Shown here in pieces: positions 25,368 through 37,385 of a DNA stretch of 64,000 nt. The stretch covers positions 162,912 to 226,911 of the forward strand of contig NW_017265165.1 of assembly GCF_001638985.1 (NCBI RefSeq), read 5' to 3'. The stretch's first letter is position 1, and the number at the start of each line of letters is the position of its first letter. The translations under genes and the position numbers were made by a program. This DNA is from Phycomyces blakesleeanus NRRL 1555(-) (taxonomy: Eukaryota; Mucoromycota; Mucoromycetes; Mucorales; Phycomycetaceae). The notes under the pieces were generated by a model that did not search any database, was not told the DNA's origin, and saw only the letters and a program-made list of their open reading frames with translations.

Positions 25368-27641
25368 TTAATTCACGTCATTTTCTCCCTTTTCTTCAGG
25401 GAAAGGTGGAGGGGCTTCAATCTATATATCAAATTAGTTTCAAGTATATATGCTTATGTATTGCAAAAGACTTACCCTCTTTGGGCGAACGTATTCATCA
25501 TATACAGAGTTTACTTCTTTAAAGGGACGTTTTCCAAGTAGGTTCTCCATATCTTCTCGTGTAAGTACTTCTTTTTCAAGCAATAAATTGGCTACTTTCT
25601 CGACCTCATCTTTCTTTCCTGACAGCAATTCAACTGTGCGCTCATATGCAGCCGAGACAATCTTTCGTGCTTCTTCGTCTATTAATGCTCCGGTCTGTTC
25701 TGAATAAGGCTTCTGGAATTGCTGTTCTTGCGATGGATCATGGAATGACAATGGTCCGACCTTTGAGTTCATGCCATAAGCTGTCACCTGAGCGTATGCA
25801 ATCTTGGTAACCTTTTGAAGATCGTCACTGGCTCCAGTTGTAATGGTATCAAAGAAAATCTGCTCAGATACACGCCCACCAAGTGTCATGCACATACGAT
25901 CTGCAAGCTGCTTTGTCGAGAAAAGATACTGATCTTTGGGCAAGTATTGTGCATATCCTAATGCAGCTGTACCTCTAGGAATAATTGATACCTTCAAGAG
26001 AGGATCTGCGTACTGTAGGTACCATCCAGCCACTGCATGACCTGCTTCATGGTAAGCCACAGTCTTCTTCTCTTCAGGCGACAACACACGCGACTTCTTT
26101 TCTAAACCGGCAATAACACGTTCGATCGCTTGTTCGAAATCAGATGTAGTCACTTCATCCTTGTGGTAACGAGCAGCAATAAGAGCGGCCTCATTACAGA
26201 CATTGTGAATATCAGCACCTGCAAAACCTGGTGTCAAGGCGGCTAATTTCTTGGAAAGCTTCTCTACATCTTCACTTGTCTTGATTGGCTTAAGGTGAAC
26301 TCTAAAGATTTGGGCACGACCAGAAATATCCGGACGATCAATAGAAATGTGACGATCAAAACGGCCAGGTCGCATCAAAGCAGGATCGAGCACGTCTGGA
26401 CGATTGGTGCCTGCCAACACCACAACATGCTCATTCGAGTCGAAACCATCCATCTCGACCAGTAGCTGGTTAAGAGTGCTCTCGCGCTCATCATTACCTC
26501 CCATTTGCCCACCTTTACCACGTGCCTTTCCGATAGCATCAATCTCATCAACAAATATGATGCAAGGGGCATTCTTCTTAGCAGTCGCGAACAGGTCTCT
26601 AACACGCGAAGGGCCGACACCGACAAACATCTCAACAAACTCAGAACCGGAAACGCTGAAGAAAGGAACACCGGCCTCACCCGCAGTTGCCTTGGCCAGC
26701 AAGGTCTTACCAGTACCAGGAGGACCAGAAAGGATTGCACCTTTGGGAATGGTTGCACCAAGTCGTTCGTACATTGCAGGATTTTTCAAGAACTTGACAA
26801 ATTCCATAATCTCTTCCTTGGCCTCGTCCGCACCAGCCACATCCTTGAAACTGATCTTAACATCCGTCTCTTGGTTGAACATCTTGGCTTTACTCTTTCC
26901 GACACCAAATATACCTCCTTGTGCGCCACCCGGGCCGCGTTTGGTCATATAGAACAGGACACCGATAATCAAGAGGGTGGGTGCAAAATGGAGTAGCGTA
27001 TTAAGCAGGCTGACCTCATCACGATAAGCAACGGGAATACGTTCATCACTTGGAATTCCGAGTTGATTCTGGGCTTCTTCTAGGTTGTGTTCAAAGCTGT
27101 CTACGGAACCAATGCTAAAGTAGAACACGGTATTAGGCGAGACGCCAAGAGAGCCAGCATCTGGTCGGAGATGAACACGGACACGGCTACGGTTCAATAC
27201 ATCCAGGCGGTCGACCATGCCTTTATCCATGAGCTGTGAACGGAAAGATTGCCACGTCAATTCACGACTATTTTCAGGCGGAGCGGTAGCCTTCCAGAGC
27301 ATGTAGGTTGCTGCTGCTGTAAGCATTATTGTGGGGGTATTCATTTGAAAGTCTGGTGGTTTGCTACCACCACTACCACCTGTTCCCTTGTTAGGTTTCT
27401 TCGGGTCTTCAGTTGGCCGCTTGTTATTTCCTCCTGGTTTCTTTCCAAAGAAATCCTCAAACCCTTTTGGGATATTGAAAGGCAATCCATCTTCGGTTTT
27501 TGGCTTCTTGTCTTTTTCGGAAGTATATTTGCGTCGAGTTAATAAGGCGTGTTCGTTTCTGAAAACACGCTGGCCCGCATTACGGATAGTGTGTCGCTGA
27601 ATCGCAGCCCGTGCACTTGTTAAGCCAAGTCTAGAAAGCAT
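25368..27641 (-). CDS. AFG3: mitochondrial m-AAA protease subunit (AFG3/YTA10-YTA12 family)
   Basis: Two exons: 27641-25476 and a 54-nt last exon 25421-25368 encoding [17 protein letters not shown]. The open frame that reads past the donor to 25440 is intron read-through. Total 739 aa. A basic N-terminus (mitochondrial presequence) precedes a Gly/Lys/Pro-rich stretch, a first hydrophobic segment ([13 protein letters not shown]), an intermembrane-space domain and a second membrane span ([15 protein letters not shown]). The AAA module follows, with Walker A GPPGTGKT, Walker [12 protein letters not shown] and the second region of homology [19 protein letters not shown]. The M41 metalloprotease motif HEAGH binds zinc, with a distal acidic ligand near TGASDDL. 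In the family it forms a hexamer in the inner membrane that degrades unassembled respiratory subunits and processes ribosomal protein bL32. Whether it is the Yta10-like or Yta12-like partner is not settled. Confidence 0.95.
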
Positions 27642-28654
27642 CGTAATGAGGGAAGAAAGACAGTGTACCTCTCTAGATAAACGACGACTTATTTAGGAAG
27701 AAAGTATACGTCACCAAACTCCGCTGTGAGTCTTGACTCAAAATTGGATGGTTCCGACTTGAGCCATAATTCTTGATGGAAAGAATTGTGTCTCAGCAAA
27801 AAGGGTAATAAAGATTATGGTATAAAAAGAAAAATTCTTTGATATGAATTATTCCAAGGCCATATAAACCTCTTTAGAAGGTATAGATATCTGGGTGGTC
27901 TGGTGGGTATATGTGTGATGCGAGGTACCTTAATTGATCAATTGCTGGCAAGTCTATTTGAAAAAAAACAACTCATATTTTTTTTTTAAAAAAAAAACGA
28001 ATTATCTGGTATTACACCTGTGTGTGTATGAACAATAACATCACCTCTTTACAAAGACTTGCATAAAATCCCAGCTACAAAGTATTAACCAATGTATATG
28101 TGTTTAATTTGTTGTATTTTTACCAGATATTTGTAAGATGTTGATATATTCCTCACATAGCAGTAAGCATATTAACTGTACAAAACAACTAGTAAAGAAA
28201 TATAGTAACTTGCAGGGTGCCTGTTAAACTTAATAAGAACAATCTACCAGTAATATAGGCATGTGCACAATGGAGTTTTGGAATGGCATGTTATTTATTT
28301 GTAAATGTTATGCATAGCCAATCATTGGCGCAATGATTGATTTGTAAAATGCTTTGAATAATTTGTACCTGTAATTTGGTACTTTTTTTTCGGTTTGTTA
28401 ATTATCATCACCACCTGAAGCAAAGCTGATTTACTTGTTGCTTCAAGAAAATAATAATATACTAGTACTCTAGCATAACTATATACACATGTTTGAGAGT
28501 TACACATCACCATGATAAAAGTCATACATCTCAAGCTTTTGCTTTTGCAAGGAAAAAAAATTTGGTTCATTAAGACTGATTGGTTTTCCGCTCAGAGTAA
28601 ATTGTATAATATTGGGATGTTTATAAAGGTGGCAGCAACTACCTCTGGTTGGCC
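27642..28654. other. intergenic region between AFG3 and COX6-like gene
   Basis: About 1 kb of AT-rich DNA with long A and T homopolymers near 27960-27999. It should hold the AFG3 promoter (right side of that gene) and the 3' UTR of the cytochrome oxidase gene. No gene seen. Confidence 0.6.
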
Positions 28655-29109
28655 TTAAAAGCCCAACTCTTCCTTGGTGAGAACACCCAACTCCTGTCTA
28701 ATAGGAGCAAGCTCTGCAAGGTACTCCTCGTACTGCTTCTCAGTCTCTACCTTTTCCTTCAAGCCCTCAAACACGCGGACGGCGGTTGCATAGTCGTTCA
28801 CGCGACGGGATGCCTTGAGAGCAGACTCGATGACAGAAGGTGCGGGAACAAGATCGTAGGCAAATGCATTGTTCAATCCACGCTGGAGCTCAAAAACGTC
28901 CTCAACACCATCGAAGAACTTGACATAACGTTCGGTGTAAGCCTCAAAGGTCTCATCTTCATGGCCGGAGTAAAAACGCTTGGCGACTGCAAGTTAATGA
29001 GTAAGATTGGCAACGATCCTCTTTATATTTTGGTCTTACCCACAACATTGCGGACCATTACAGAGCGCGAGGCAATAGCGCGGGCGGGGATGGCAAGAGA
29101 ACGCAACAT
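28655..29109 (-). CDS. COX6: cytochrome c oxidase subunit Va (yeast Cox6), mitochondrial
   Basis: Two exons, 29109-29040 and 28986-28655, join in frame to 133 aa. The N-terminus (MLRSLAIPARAIASRS) is a classic mitochondrial presequence. The mature part begins near FYSGHEDETFEAYTERYV and continues through FFDGVEDVFELQRGLNNAF and ALKASRRVNDYATAVRVFEG to EELGF, the recognised subunit Va/Cox6 pattern of helical repeats. It is a nuclear-encoded peripheral subunit of complex IV on the matrix side and takes part in assembly and allosteric control. It lies 198 bp downstream of the glutamate dehydrogenase stop, same strand. In yeast this gene is carbon-source and haem regulated; no such site was identified here. 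Confidence 0.92.
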
Positions 29110-29307
29110 GATGAGTGGGGAGGGTGGATAAATTAAAACATATACAAAGAAAACATATCCAGGATGTCAATGTTAATTGATTCCCCGCAGCAATAAGTTG
29201 ACGTCAGAGTGTGAATATGAAGTGGCGTGATAGCAAACGCGTATTTATTAACAAAAGGTGAACAGAGGATGAAGGATAAAAGAAAATAAGTGGTTTAGGA
29301 AAAATAT

Positions 29308-31424
29308 CTATTTCATGAAGAGCATTCCAGAGTCCTTGTAGACAACGGCAATCTTCTGGATAGCATTGATATAAGCAGCCGTTCTATAGTCTACGTTTTT
29401 CAGCTCTGCTGTCTGCTTGGTTTCTATTGAAAAGTATACTTAATATTTACAGAACTTCTAAAATGAAGGTTATATTGTCTTACCTTGACAAGCTTGAATC
29501 ATTGTATCTTCAAGTCCAGAGTAAATCAAGTCAGCTTCTTCTGCACCATGGACAATAGTCTTTCGTTCTAACTCTGTTAGTTCTCTACCAGCATTGGTCT
29601 CTACAAGATCTAAAAGTTTTCTACGACTGCTCTCATCAAACTTCTTATTCATTCGTCCAAATCGAACGTGGGAAAGGTTCTTCAACCACTCAAAGTACGA
29701 AACTGTAACACCGCCAGCATTTAACAAAAGATCAGGCACGACAACAATACCACGCTTCTCAAGGTATTCATGGGCAGCAGGAGTAACAGGTCCATTGGCA
29801 CCCTCACCGATAATCTTGGCCTTAATTTTGTCAGCATTTCGAAGACCGATCTGACGCTCAAGAGCGGCAGGAATCAAAATATCACACTCCTGCTCAAGAA
29901 TCTCGGTGGGTTCTTCAAGGATCTTGGACGTTGCAGAGAAGTTGCGGAAACTACTATGGGCTTTGTAGTGCTTCTGGAGCTCCTCGACATTGAGACCATT
30001 AGGATCGTAGATTGAACAATCTCTCTCTCCAATACCGACGATTTTTGCACTGCAACAGTGGCTGTATTAGATAAATAGTCCACAAGCACTCGTATTTTAT
30101 ACACGCGCGCATACACTCCCCCATAATACGGCGTATATATGCTTACCCATTGTTCTCAAAGAATTTTGCAGCGTAATATCCAACATTTCCGAAACCTTGG
30201 ACAATCACACTAACATCTTTGACCTTTCCACTAAGACCAGTACGTTTTTGTACTTGGGGATAACTCAGGAACTCGCGAAGACCATAATATACTCCCAAAC
30301 CAGTGGCCTCAGTACGACCTCTCACACCACCCTGGGAAAGTGGCTTTCCGGTAACACAGCCAGCTGCATTCACATCGTCCACGTTAAACTGTCTGTAGGT
30401 GTCCATTATCCATGACATCTCACGGGGACCAGTACCAACGTCAGGGGCAGGAACATCAATACTAAAGCAAAGACCAGTCAGAATGCGTAATTAAGGATGT
30501 GTATTAACATACCCAGGACCTATAAACTTCTTTTGGCAAAGCTCCATCGTATAACGACGGGTGATTCTTTCAAGCTGCTCAACGGTATACTTCTTGGGGT
30601 CAATCTTAATGCCACCTTTTGCGCCACCGACTACGCAAACAAACATATTAGGAAATGTGCTTCACATTCTCACGGTTTTATTAAAGTAACTTACAAGGCA
30701 CATCCACAACGGCACACTTATAAGTCATCAAAGAGGCCAAAGCTTTAAAAATAGGTTATATATATATATATATAATGAGTCAAAATTTTATCATCACGAT
30801 CATTTTCTTACCTTCAACCTCCTGAAGGTCTACCTCCTCAGAATAACGAATACCTCCCTTGACGGGCAATCTATGACGCGAGTGCTGAGCACGATATGCT
30901 GTACCAAAAGATCAGTATACAGATATATAAAATCTGGGTTTTGGACACTTTTCAAATCACAGTGTCTTGCTTACCTTCTATCACTTCGTATTTTCCATCT
31001 TCCAGCTCAATAGGAAATGTGACACGCAGAAGAGCATCCACAGCACGAAGATGGCTCAAGGTTCCTCCTGGAACACCACTAAGTTTCGCAGCACGATCAT
31101 AATATAGCTCGACTGATTTTAAGAAGGTGGGCTCATCAGGATTGGAGGCGGTTTGAGTGGCAGCTTAATAGAGATATTCGTGTTAGCAGAATATCCATCG
31201 GTATATTCCCGATGAGCTGTTCTTCTTATAAAAGAGTATTTACCTGTTGTCATGTAACGAAGCATGGCTGGCATTGTAACGCGGCTGATTGTGGCAGCAC
31301 CTGCTAATTTACGAGCAGAGATACTATAGACACGTATATATCAGTATGCTATTTGCTTGGTAAACATCTACAGGCTAGGATGAGTTTACCTAGCTACACC
31401 GAAGCGCTTGAGAAAAATGGACAT
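29308..31424 (-). CDS. glutamate dehydrogenase, mitochondrial hexameric type
   Basis: Nine exons (31424-31390, 31323-31244, 31163-30975, 30898-30812, 30742-30695, 30630-30513, 30461-30147, 30049-29484, 29423-29308) join in frame to 517 aa. It oxidises glutamate to 2-oxoglutarate and ammonia with NAD(P). Visible are a basic presequence, the substrate-binding PVKGGIRYS, the catalytic-lysine region [37 protein letters not shown], the Rossmann GFGNVG and [18 protein letters not shown]. The order matches the animal GLUD1 type rather than the large fungal NAD-GDH. The antenna region between [10 protein letters not shown] and LEDTM is about ten residues shorter than in mammals. Cofactor preference cannot be read with certainty. 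It is the first of three consecutive minus-strand genes for mitochondrial proteins. Confidence 0.93.
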
Positions 31425-33010
31425 TATGCACAAATAATGAGCAAAAGAGTAAAGGAAGAGTACTAGAAAGAGTGGAATTTTAGATCCATAAACCCTCCTT
31501 TTATAACAACCTTGGTATTAATTGATTTATTATAATTCTAATTATTATTCTGGCTCAGAATCAAGATTAAAATGATCTTTATATATATATAATATTCTTC
31601 TTGTTCCTGTCTTTCTGGTTTCATCCTATAAATGGTGCATATCCTGCGGCTAACTGACGCACCAGCACTCACAAACCCTATATTAACTTCTATACACACG
31701 CACACACGCACACACCCGCGCGTGTGCAAGCGTACATGTATATGTATTTATGTTTGTGTATGCATATGCATATGTATATTTATATAATACTTACCCCACC
31801 AACTGAACGTGGGAAAGTGGTGGACGGATACAGTAGTGAGCTACTTTGGATATAATTTGCTTTTTTAAGAGATGATGGCTAAATCTATCTTGTTATTGAA
31901 TACATATATATATATATATATTAGGTATTCAATCTTTTTGATTTTCGATGAGATTGGCCCTCGTTTATCCATTCTCAGAGCATGAACACATTAGGAATAT
32001 CGGAGAGATCATCTATATATATATATTTATAAAAAAAGTCATCATGATTTTATACCAAACGATATATTGTATCATAGATAGATAAATCAAAGTGTTTGCA
32101 TATAGTTTTAGAAGAGCTACTATCAAAATTTAATTCAAATGGTTTTTTGGCTATAGACTCTTGACGTGGTTCGGTTATTTGGTTTGCCTTATAAACTACA
32201 TGACTAAAGCATCAGAGTAACGGTTACTTATTTTGGAAAGTGTTTTTTAGTATATTTAAACCCAGTGGGTATTGGGCTCTACTGAGTAATCTCCACCGGA
32301 GACAAAAAGGATAAAAGGCATATTGTTAAAGGAGAAATACTATTGTCAAAAGGATATCAGATCGAGAAGATCGGATCCTTATTATCAGTAACAAATAGAA
32401 TCCCAAAAGAATTATAAGAAAGTTTTAATACAAAAGATCTTATCAAGATCAATCCAATTAAGATACCCAATTTTACTCCTTCTGAATGATTACAAAGTTT
32501 GACATGACAATCATCATGATAGCCGCGCCTCTGGTTACCAAGCATCGTACATGATGTGCACACATATAAATATAGGGCTAAGCATATTAAATTATAGGAT
32601 CTATACAGTCCTTGGAATCTGTTTCCCGGCTTTCTAGATCTTCCGCGTCTTTTTCTGTCTTTATTTGTATAGATTAGATGAATGGCAATATTGAAATAGA
32701 CCACCAAGAATTCCAATTGTCGGAAAGGGCGTACTCTCCAAGCGTATTAATTTATAATATCTCATCTATACTCAGTAAGAACCACATAGGAAAAACAAAC
32801 AAACAAAAAGAAAGAATTAGACAAGTGAGCTGACAGCATATGGTATCTAAAGCAACACTGCTTGGCAATAATATCAGTACCAGTTAATTGGATCTTACAC
32901 AAGTCATGACATAAGAAACCCAATTAATGTGATTAAAACTAGGACTATTTCAATTTAGCACATAAAGCTACACCTTTTTCTGTAGACCATAGAAAACACC
33001 ACACTGGCAA

Positions 33011-33050
<40 letters not shown>

Positions 33051-33489
33051 TATATGGTAAGATAGTAGCTATACACTTCTATTAAACTTATCCATGCTAT
33101 AGACATCTCTTTGAGTATAAAGCAATAATTACAACTCAGCATCAATTATAACTGATGTCTTGGTTAAGCTATAAGCGGAATAATACGGTATAGTTTAAAC
33201 TTATTCTTCAATTCTCTTTTATCTCATTTAGTCTTTGTTTTCGGTTGTTCATACTAAATAAACCACCCTTTTATTTATTTATTTTTTACAAGAGAATAGG
33301 AACCCACTATAAGTACATTAAAATACTCATAATAAACTCTTTACAAGCTTATTGAATTTCACGGTTGCCTTTTCAAAATTATCCAATGCACAGCCAAAAC
33401 CATATTATACTCTTCAATCCCAGATATTTTGTTACCTTTCTTATAAAATAAAAAGTGAGTAAGAGCATAATGTACCATAAAAGTGTGTC
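31425..33489. other. AT-rich intergenic region
   Basis: About 2 kb without a supportable gene. It contains (AT)n tracts near 31901-31920, 32011-32026 and 33016-33049. A 119-codon open frame at 32357-32716 on the minus strand has no ATG start and no recognisable motif. The left part should contain the glutamate dehydrogenase promoter. Confidence 0.6.
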
Positions 33490-33503
33490 TTACAACCATA
33501 TTT
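33490..33503. repeat. LINE target-site duplication, copy at the 3' (left) end
   Basis: TTACAACCATATTT is identical to the 14 bp at 38823-38836. It runs directly into a T run, which is the A-tail of the minus-strand LINE. Confidence 0.85.
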
Positions 33504-33671
33504 TTTTTTAGTATTTTATTGATCTGCTGTCACGCTCTGCGTGCAACTTTTAAAATGCCATCAAAGTGGACTTAATTGAACAGATAAGAGATAGAGAGAC
33601 AAGGGGGAGGAAATACGAAAATATAAGAAAAAAACGGAATGAAACAGGAGAGGAAATTAGACAGGAAATAC

Positions 33672-36600
33672 TTAAGCTAGTGTACCGATGTGTTTTTCTA
33701 TTACAGTGGACGCTTTTTGTGCCACAACACCTGACAGAAAGGGTTGGTCATCAAAAACAAATTTCCAATGAGCACTCCAAATCGCTTTAGCAGTGACAGC
33801 GGAAAGGATAATCCAAAGGCCTTGATGAGAGGAACGTGGTGGGAAGCTGCCTCTGGTAAGGAGAAGGCAGATTTCAGCAAGGTTCCAGGCCGGGCAAAAG
33901 CGAGAGAGAATGACGTTCCACACCTGCCGTTTGATAGAACAGCCAAAGAAAAAGTGATACTGATCTTCAGTAGCATCTTGACAAAAGATGCAAGATGAGC
34001 TGGGGAAGCGTCGAGGTATAAATAGATTGAGACGTTTTCGGGTTGGCGTTCTATCCCAAAGCATTTTCCACCAGACTGTGCGACAGTGGTGGGGGATAGA
34101 GACAGACCAGAATTTACGCCATTGGACAGACGAATTTAGAGATGAGGGCACTTGCGGGCGAAGATGGCGTCGAAGAGATCCGGTGCTAGCTTTACCCAAA
34201 CTAGTGTTGTCCAACCGTACCAAAGAAAGAAGTGAGGAAAGATCGGGGGAAGGGGTGTCAGTAGAAGGTCGATGTTCAAGGCAAGAGATAAACCAAGGAC
34301 AGAGGACCATCCTGCCAGAATCAATCTGTTGGAAGAAATGACCGATACGATTACGTGCCCGAGAAAATGTACCACAAACCTTGCGGACAAGACGGTCATC
34401 AGTCTCCAGAGAAAATGCGTCAGAAACCAGAATTGTTTTCAGGTTCAGAGAAGAGTCAACAAAGGGTGGCACGTTCATCCATATTGAAGTTAATGGGAAG
34501 TGTTAGACCACAGTTGGCGGCAATTGCAAGTTGGATGGGAGAGAAGCTGGAAGAAGTGAGGTACAAGCTCGATGCAGTGGAAGAAGTGAAGTCGGGCAAG
34601 TTGCACTACTACAGGGAAACAAAAGTGCAATACTGGCAGAAGGAGCGCGAAAGTTTAGAGGAAGTATAAATTCGAGGTATGGCAATATAAAGGAAGTAGA
34701 AGAAAAAGAGTGAGAATGCAAGATAGGGAGAATCCAGCGCAATTGAAGAGCTCGTTGTTGATGATCAGGATCAATCAGGCCCGAACCGCCTGATTTGCGT
34801 GGCAGACAGAGAAGCGGCCAGCCAGGGCTACCGAAACCCAGTCGCAGGAACGAGCGAATATGAGTGCGAATGGCAGCAAAGAAAGATAGCGGTGCAGGAG
34901 TCACGTATAGCATATGCCATACTGAGCTGAGAAGAAGTGAGTTTGCCACAATACTTTTACCACGAACGGACAAGCATCTTTGAGAAAGTAGCGTGCAATG
35001 GTTCCTAAGCTTGACCAGTAAAGCCGCACGGAAGGTCTCAAGCTGGGACGGATGTGAGCTCAATGGGAAGCCTAGGTAACGGATGGCAGTGGCGGAGTGA
35101 CGGTCATGTCGACTGTGAATATCAGCAGCATCCAATACAGGGCCCCAATCCGGATGAAATTGTCCAGACATAGCAACAGCAACTGTCTTATGGAGATTGA
35201 CTTTCGCGTTAGAGGCTAAGCCAAATATACGCAAAAGGTTGAGTAGACCACTCATCTCGGCAGGCAGAGAAAGAAAGACGAGAAGGTCATCGGCATAAGC
35301 AAGAAGTTTGAGTGGAGGTGGTGAGAGCTCAGGAGAGGATGATGAGAGAGATGGCGGAACCAGAAATCGGAAACCACGGATGGCAGGAGAAGCGAGAATG
35401 GATCTAAGCAAAGGTTCGAAGGCCAGGTTAAACAGCAAGGGGGAGAGAGGATCACCTTGACGTAGCCCCCGGCTTTGTAGAAAAGAAGAAGATATGTGCC
35501 CATTCACATTCACGTGGATTTGAGTAGAGAAGAAGAGACCACAGATGGAGTCAACAAAAATTGTGGGGAAACCGGCTCTGGCCAGGACAAGACGAAGATA
35601 CGCAGGGTGGACACGGTCATAGGCCTTCTCCTGATCCAAAAGAAGGGCAACACATGGGTCTTGGGTTATTTGTGCATGTGACATGGCAAGGCGTGTCAGC
35701 AAACCATTGTCAGCAATAAACCGATCTGCCATAAAACCCGTTTAGAATGGTGTTATGAGTGTGTCGATACCATATCGTAAACGGGACGTAAGCATTTTGG
35801 TGAACAACTTGGCGTCACAGTTTATAAGAGATATGGGTCGCCAGTTGCGGAGAGAGGTAGTGTCGCCGGCTTTTGGTAGGAGAACAAGTACGGTTTCCAG
35901 CCAAGATGGAGGAAAAACACCATGCAATGCATTATTATAGACTTGAACTGCAAGATTTTGGACCGTTGGGTGACAGAAGAGCCGAGCCTATAATGGGTAG
36001 GGCAAACCATCCATCCCAGGACTAGAGTTGATGGGGGTGGCTTTAAGGACAGACAGAATGTCATCCAAGGTGACATCAGCAATGAGGTAGGCAGAGTCAG
36101 TGGAAGACAGACGGGCAGAAGGTGGGAATTTGTCGATAAGAGAGTGTGCAGCAGGATAGTCAATGGGTTCCGGCGAGTAAAGAGATTGGTAGAAAGAGCG
36201 AGTATGGCCAAGCAAATCCGCGGGAGAGGTGTAGATCGCGCCAGTGACAGGGTCGACAAGAGAGGAGATAGTTTTTGCAGAGGCTCGCTGTTTGAGCACA
36301 CGAAAGAAATATTTCGAAGAAGTCTCGCCAGCTTCACACCATTTAGCACCAGATCTGGCAGCCAAGGTGGAGGCCCGAGACAATTGTATGGTGGCGAGCT
36401 CATGTTCAATGCGGAGAAGTTGAGGAGAACGAGTATGAATTGCAAGTTCATTTCGAGCACAATGAAGATGGCGTTCCTGATTTCGGAGTTGACGTTGAAC
36501 TCGTTTAAAGTACGTTAGGGCGAGCTGTTTGATAGCATGCTTAATATGATCCCACCGAGAACCGGGAGACATGTCAGGAGAGAGAAAAGAGTCGGCCTTA

Positions 36601-37385
36601 TCCAGAAAGTCGGTAATGAGAGCATCAAATTCATCATGCAGGAGATATTGCGTATTAAACCTCCAGACTCCAGGACCTGGTGGGCGAGAGAAAGGAATGG
36701 AGACCGCAAGAAGGCAGTGGTCAGTCCATAAAGGATTGATAAATGTTACATCAGGGCGTTCGGTAACAATGCTGTGTGGACGGAAAATGTAGTCGATGCG
36801 TGTGCGGGTGCGAGAGCTGTGGAAAGTGGGTAACGGGGGTGAAGAAGAATTAGTGATGGCATCCACGCAATTACCCTGTATGTATCCTTTCCAGTCCGGT
36901 GGATGGCTGCGACGATGGCTAAGATCACAGTTAAAGTCCCCCAGAATAAAGGCGGGCAGGGAAGGAATGACAGTAGGGAGAGTGCGTGCTAATGAGGAGA
37001 AGAAAGTACGCCGGTGGGAAGGAATGTTGGGTGCATAAATAACCACAACTACAAAAGGATTAACACGATGGTCGGTATGTGTAACCTTGACAACGAGTGC
37101 ACGGTTGTCAGGAGAAACATGCAGTTGAGATAATTGGAGGAGGGGATCGAAAGAGACGAGGCCGCAATGTGGGGTCCATAGGCTGGCCTGTGCTTGGAAT
37201 GTAAGGTGAATAGATGAGTGATGTATAGGGAGTAAATGAGTCTCTCGGAGAGCAAGTAATGAAAGGGAAGGGGAAAGGGTACGAAGGTGTCGGATGAAAA
37301 GAAGTTTTGGGGATTGCGGGTTATTGATGGTAGAGAGGAGACCTCGAACATTCAAGGTTCCTATGCGAAGATGTTGTACAGTCAT
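33672..37385 (-). pseudogene. LINE ORF2: APE endonuclease and reverse transcriptase, three in-frame stops
   Basis: One continuous frame of 1,238 codons from the ATG at 37385, interrupted at 35990-35988 (TAG), 35744-35742 (TAA) and 34505-34503 (TAA), with no frameshift. N-terminal endonuclease signatures: GTLNVRGL, LALRETHLL, ILGDFNCD, RIDYIF and WTDHCLL. The reverse transcriptase follows: NWRPISLINCDAK, DQEKAYDRVHP, the RGLRQGDPLSPLLFN motif and the active-site LAYADDLLVF. The C-terminus has a zf-RVT-like segment (CIFCQDATEDQYHFFFGCS). Protein of this kind nicks target DNA and copies the element RNA in place. As it stands, no full-length product can be made, so the copy is probably non-autonomous. 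Confidence 0.9.

Noticed and set aside
25440..25475. Read-through C-terminus of the m-AAA protease ([11 protein letters not shown])
   Set aside because: A GTAAGT donor and a short in-frame last exon (25421-25368) give a better end.
32357..32716. 119-codon minus-strand frame
   Set aside because: No ATG start, no recognisable domain, no splice partner.
33987..34669. Plus-strand frames opposite the LINE ORF2
   Set aside because: Antisense shadows without motifs; the minus frame has full endonuclease and reverse transcriptase signatures.
33672..37385. Reassigned stop codons (TAA/TAG read as Gln)
   Set aside because: Other genes in the window end normally with TAA, TAG or TGA, so the LINE stops are mutations.
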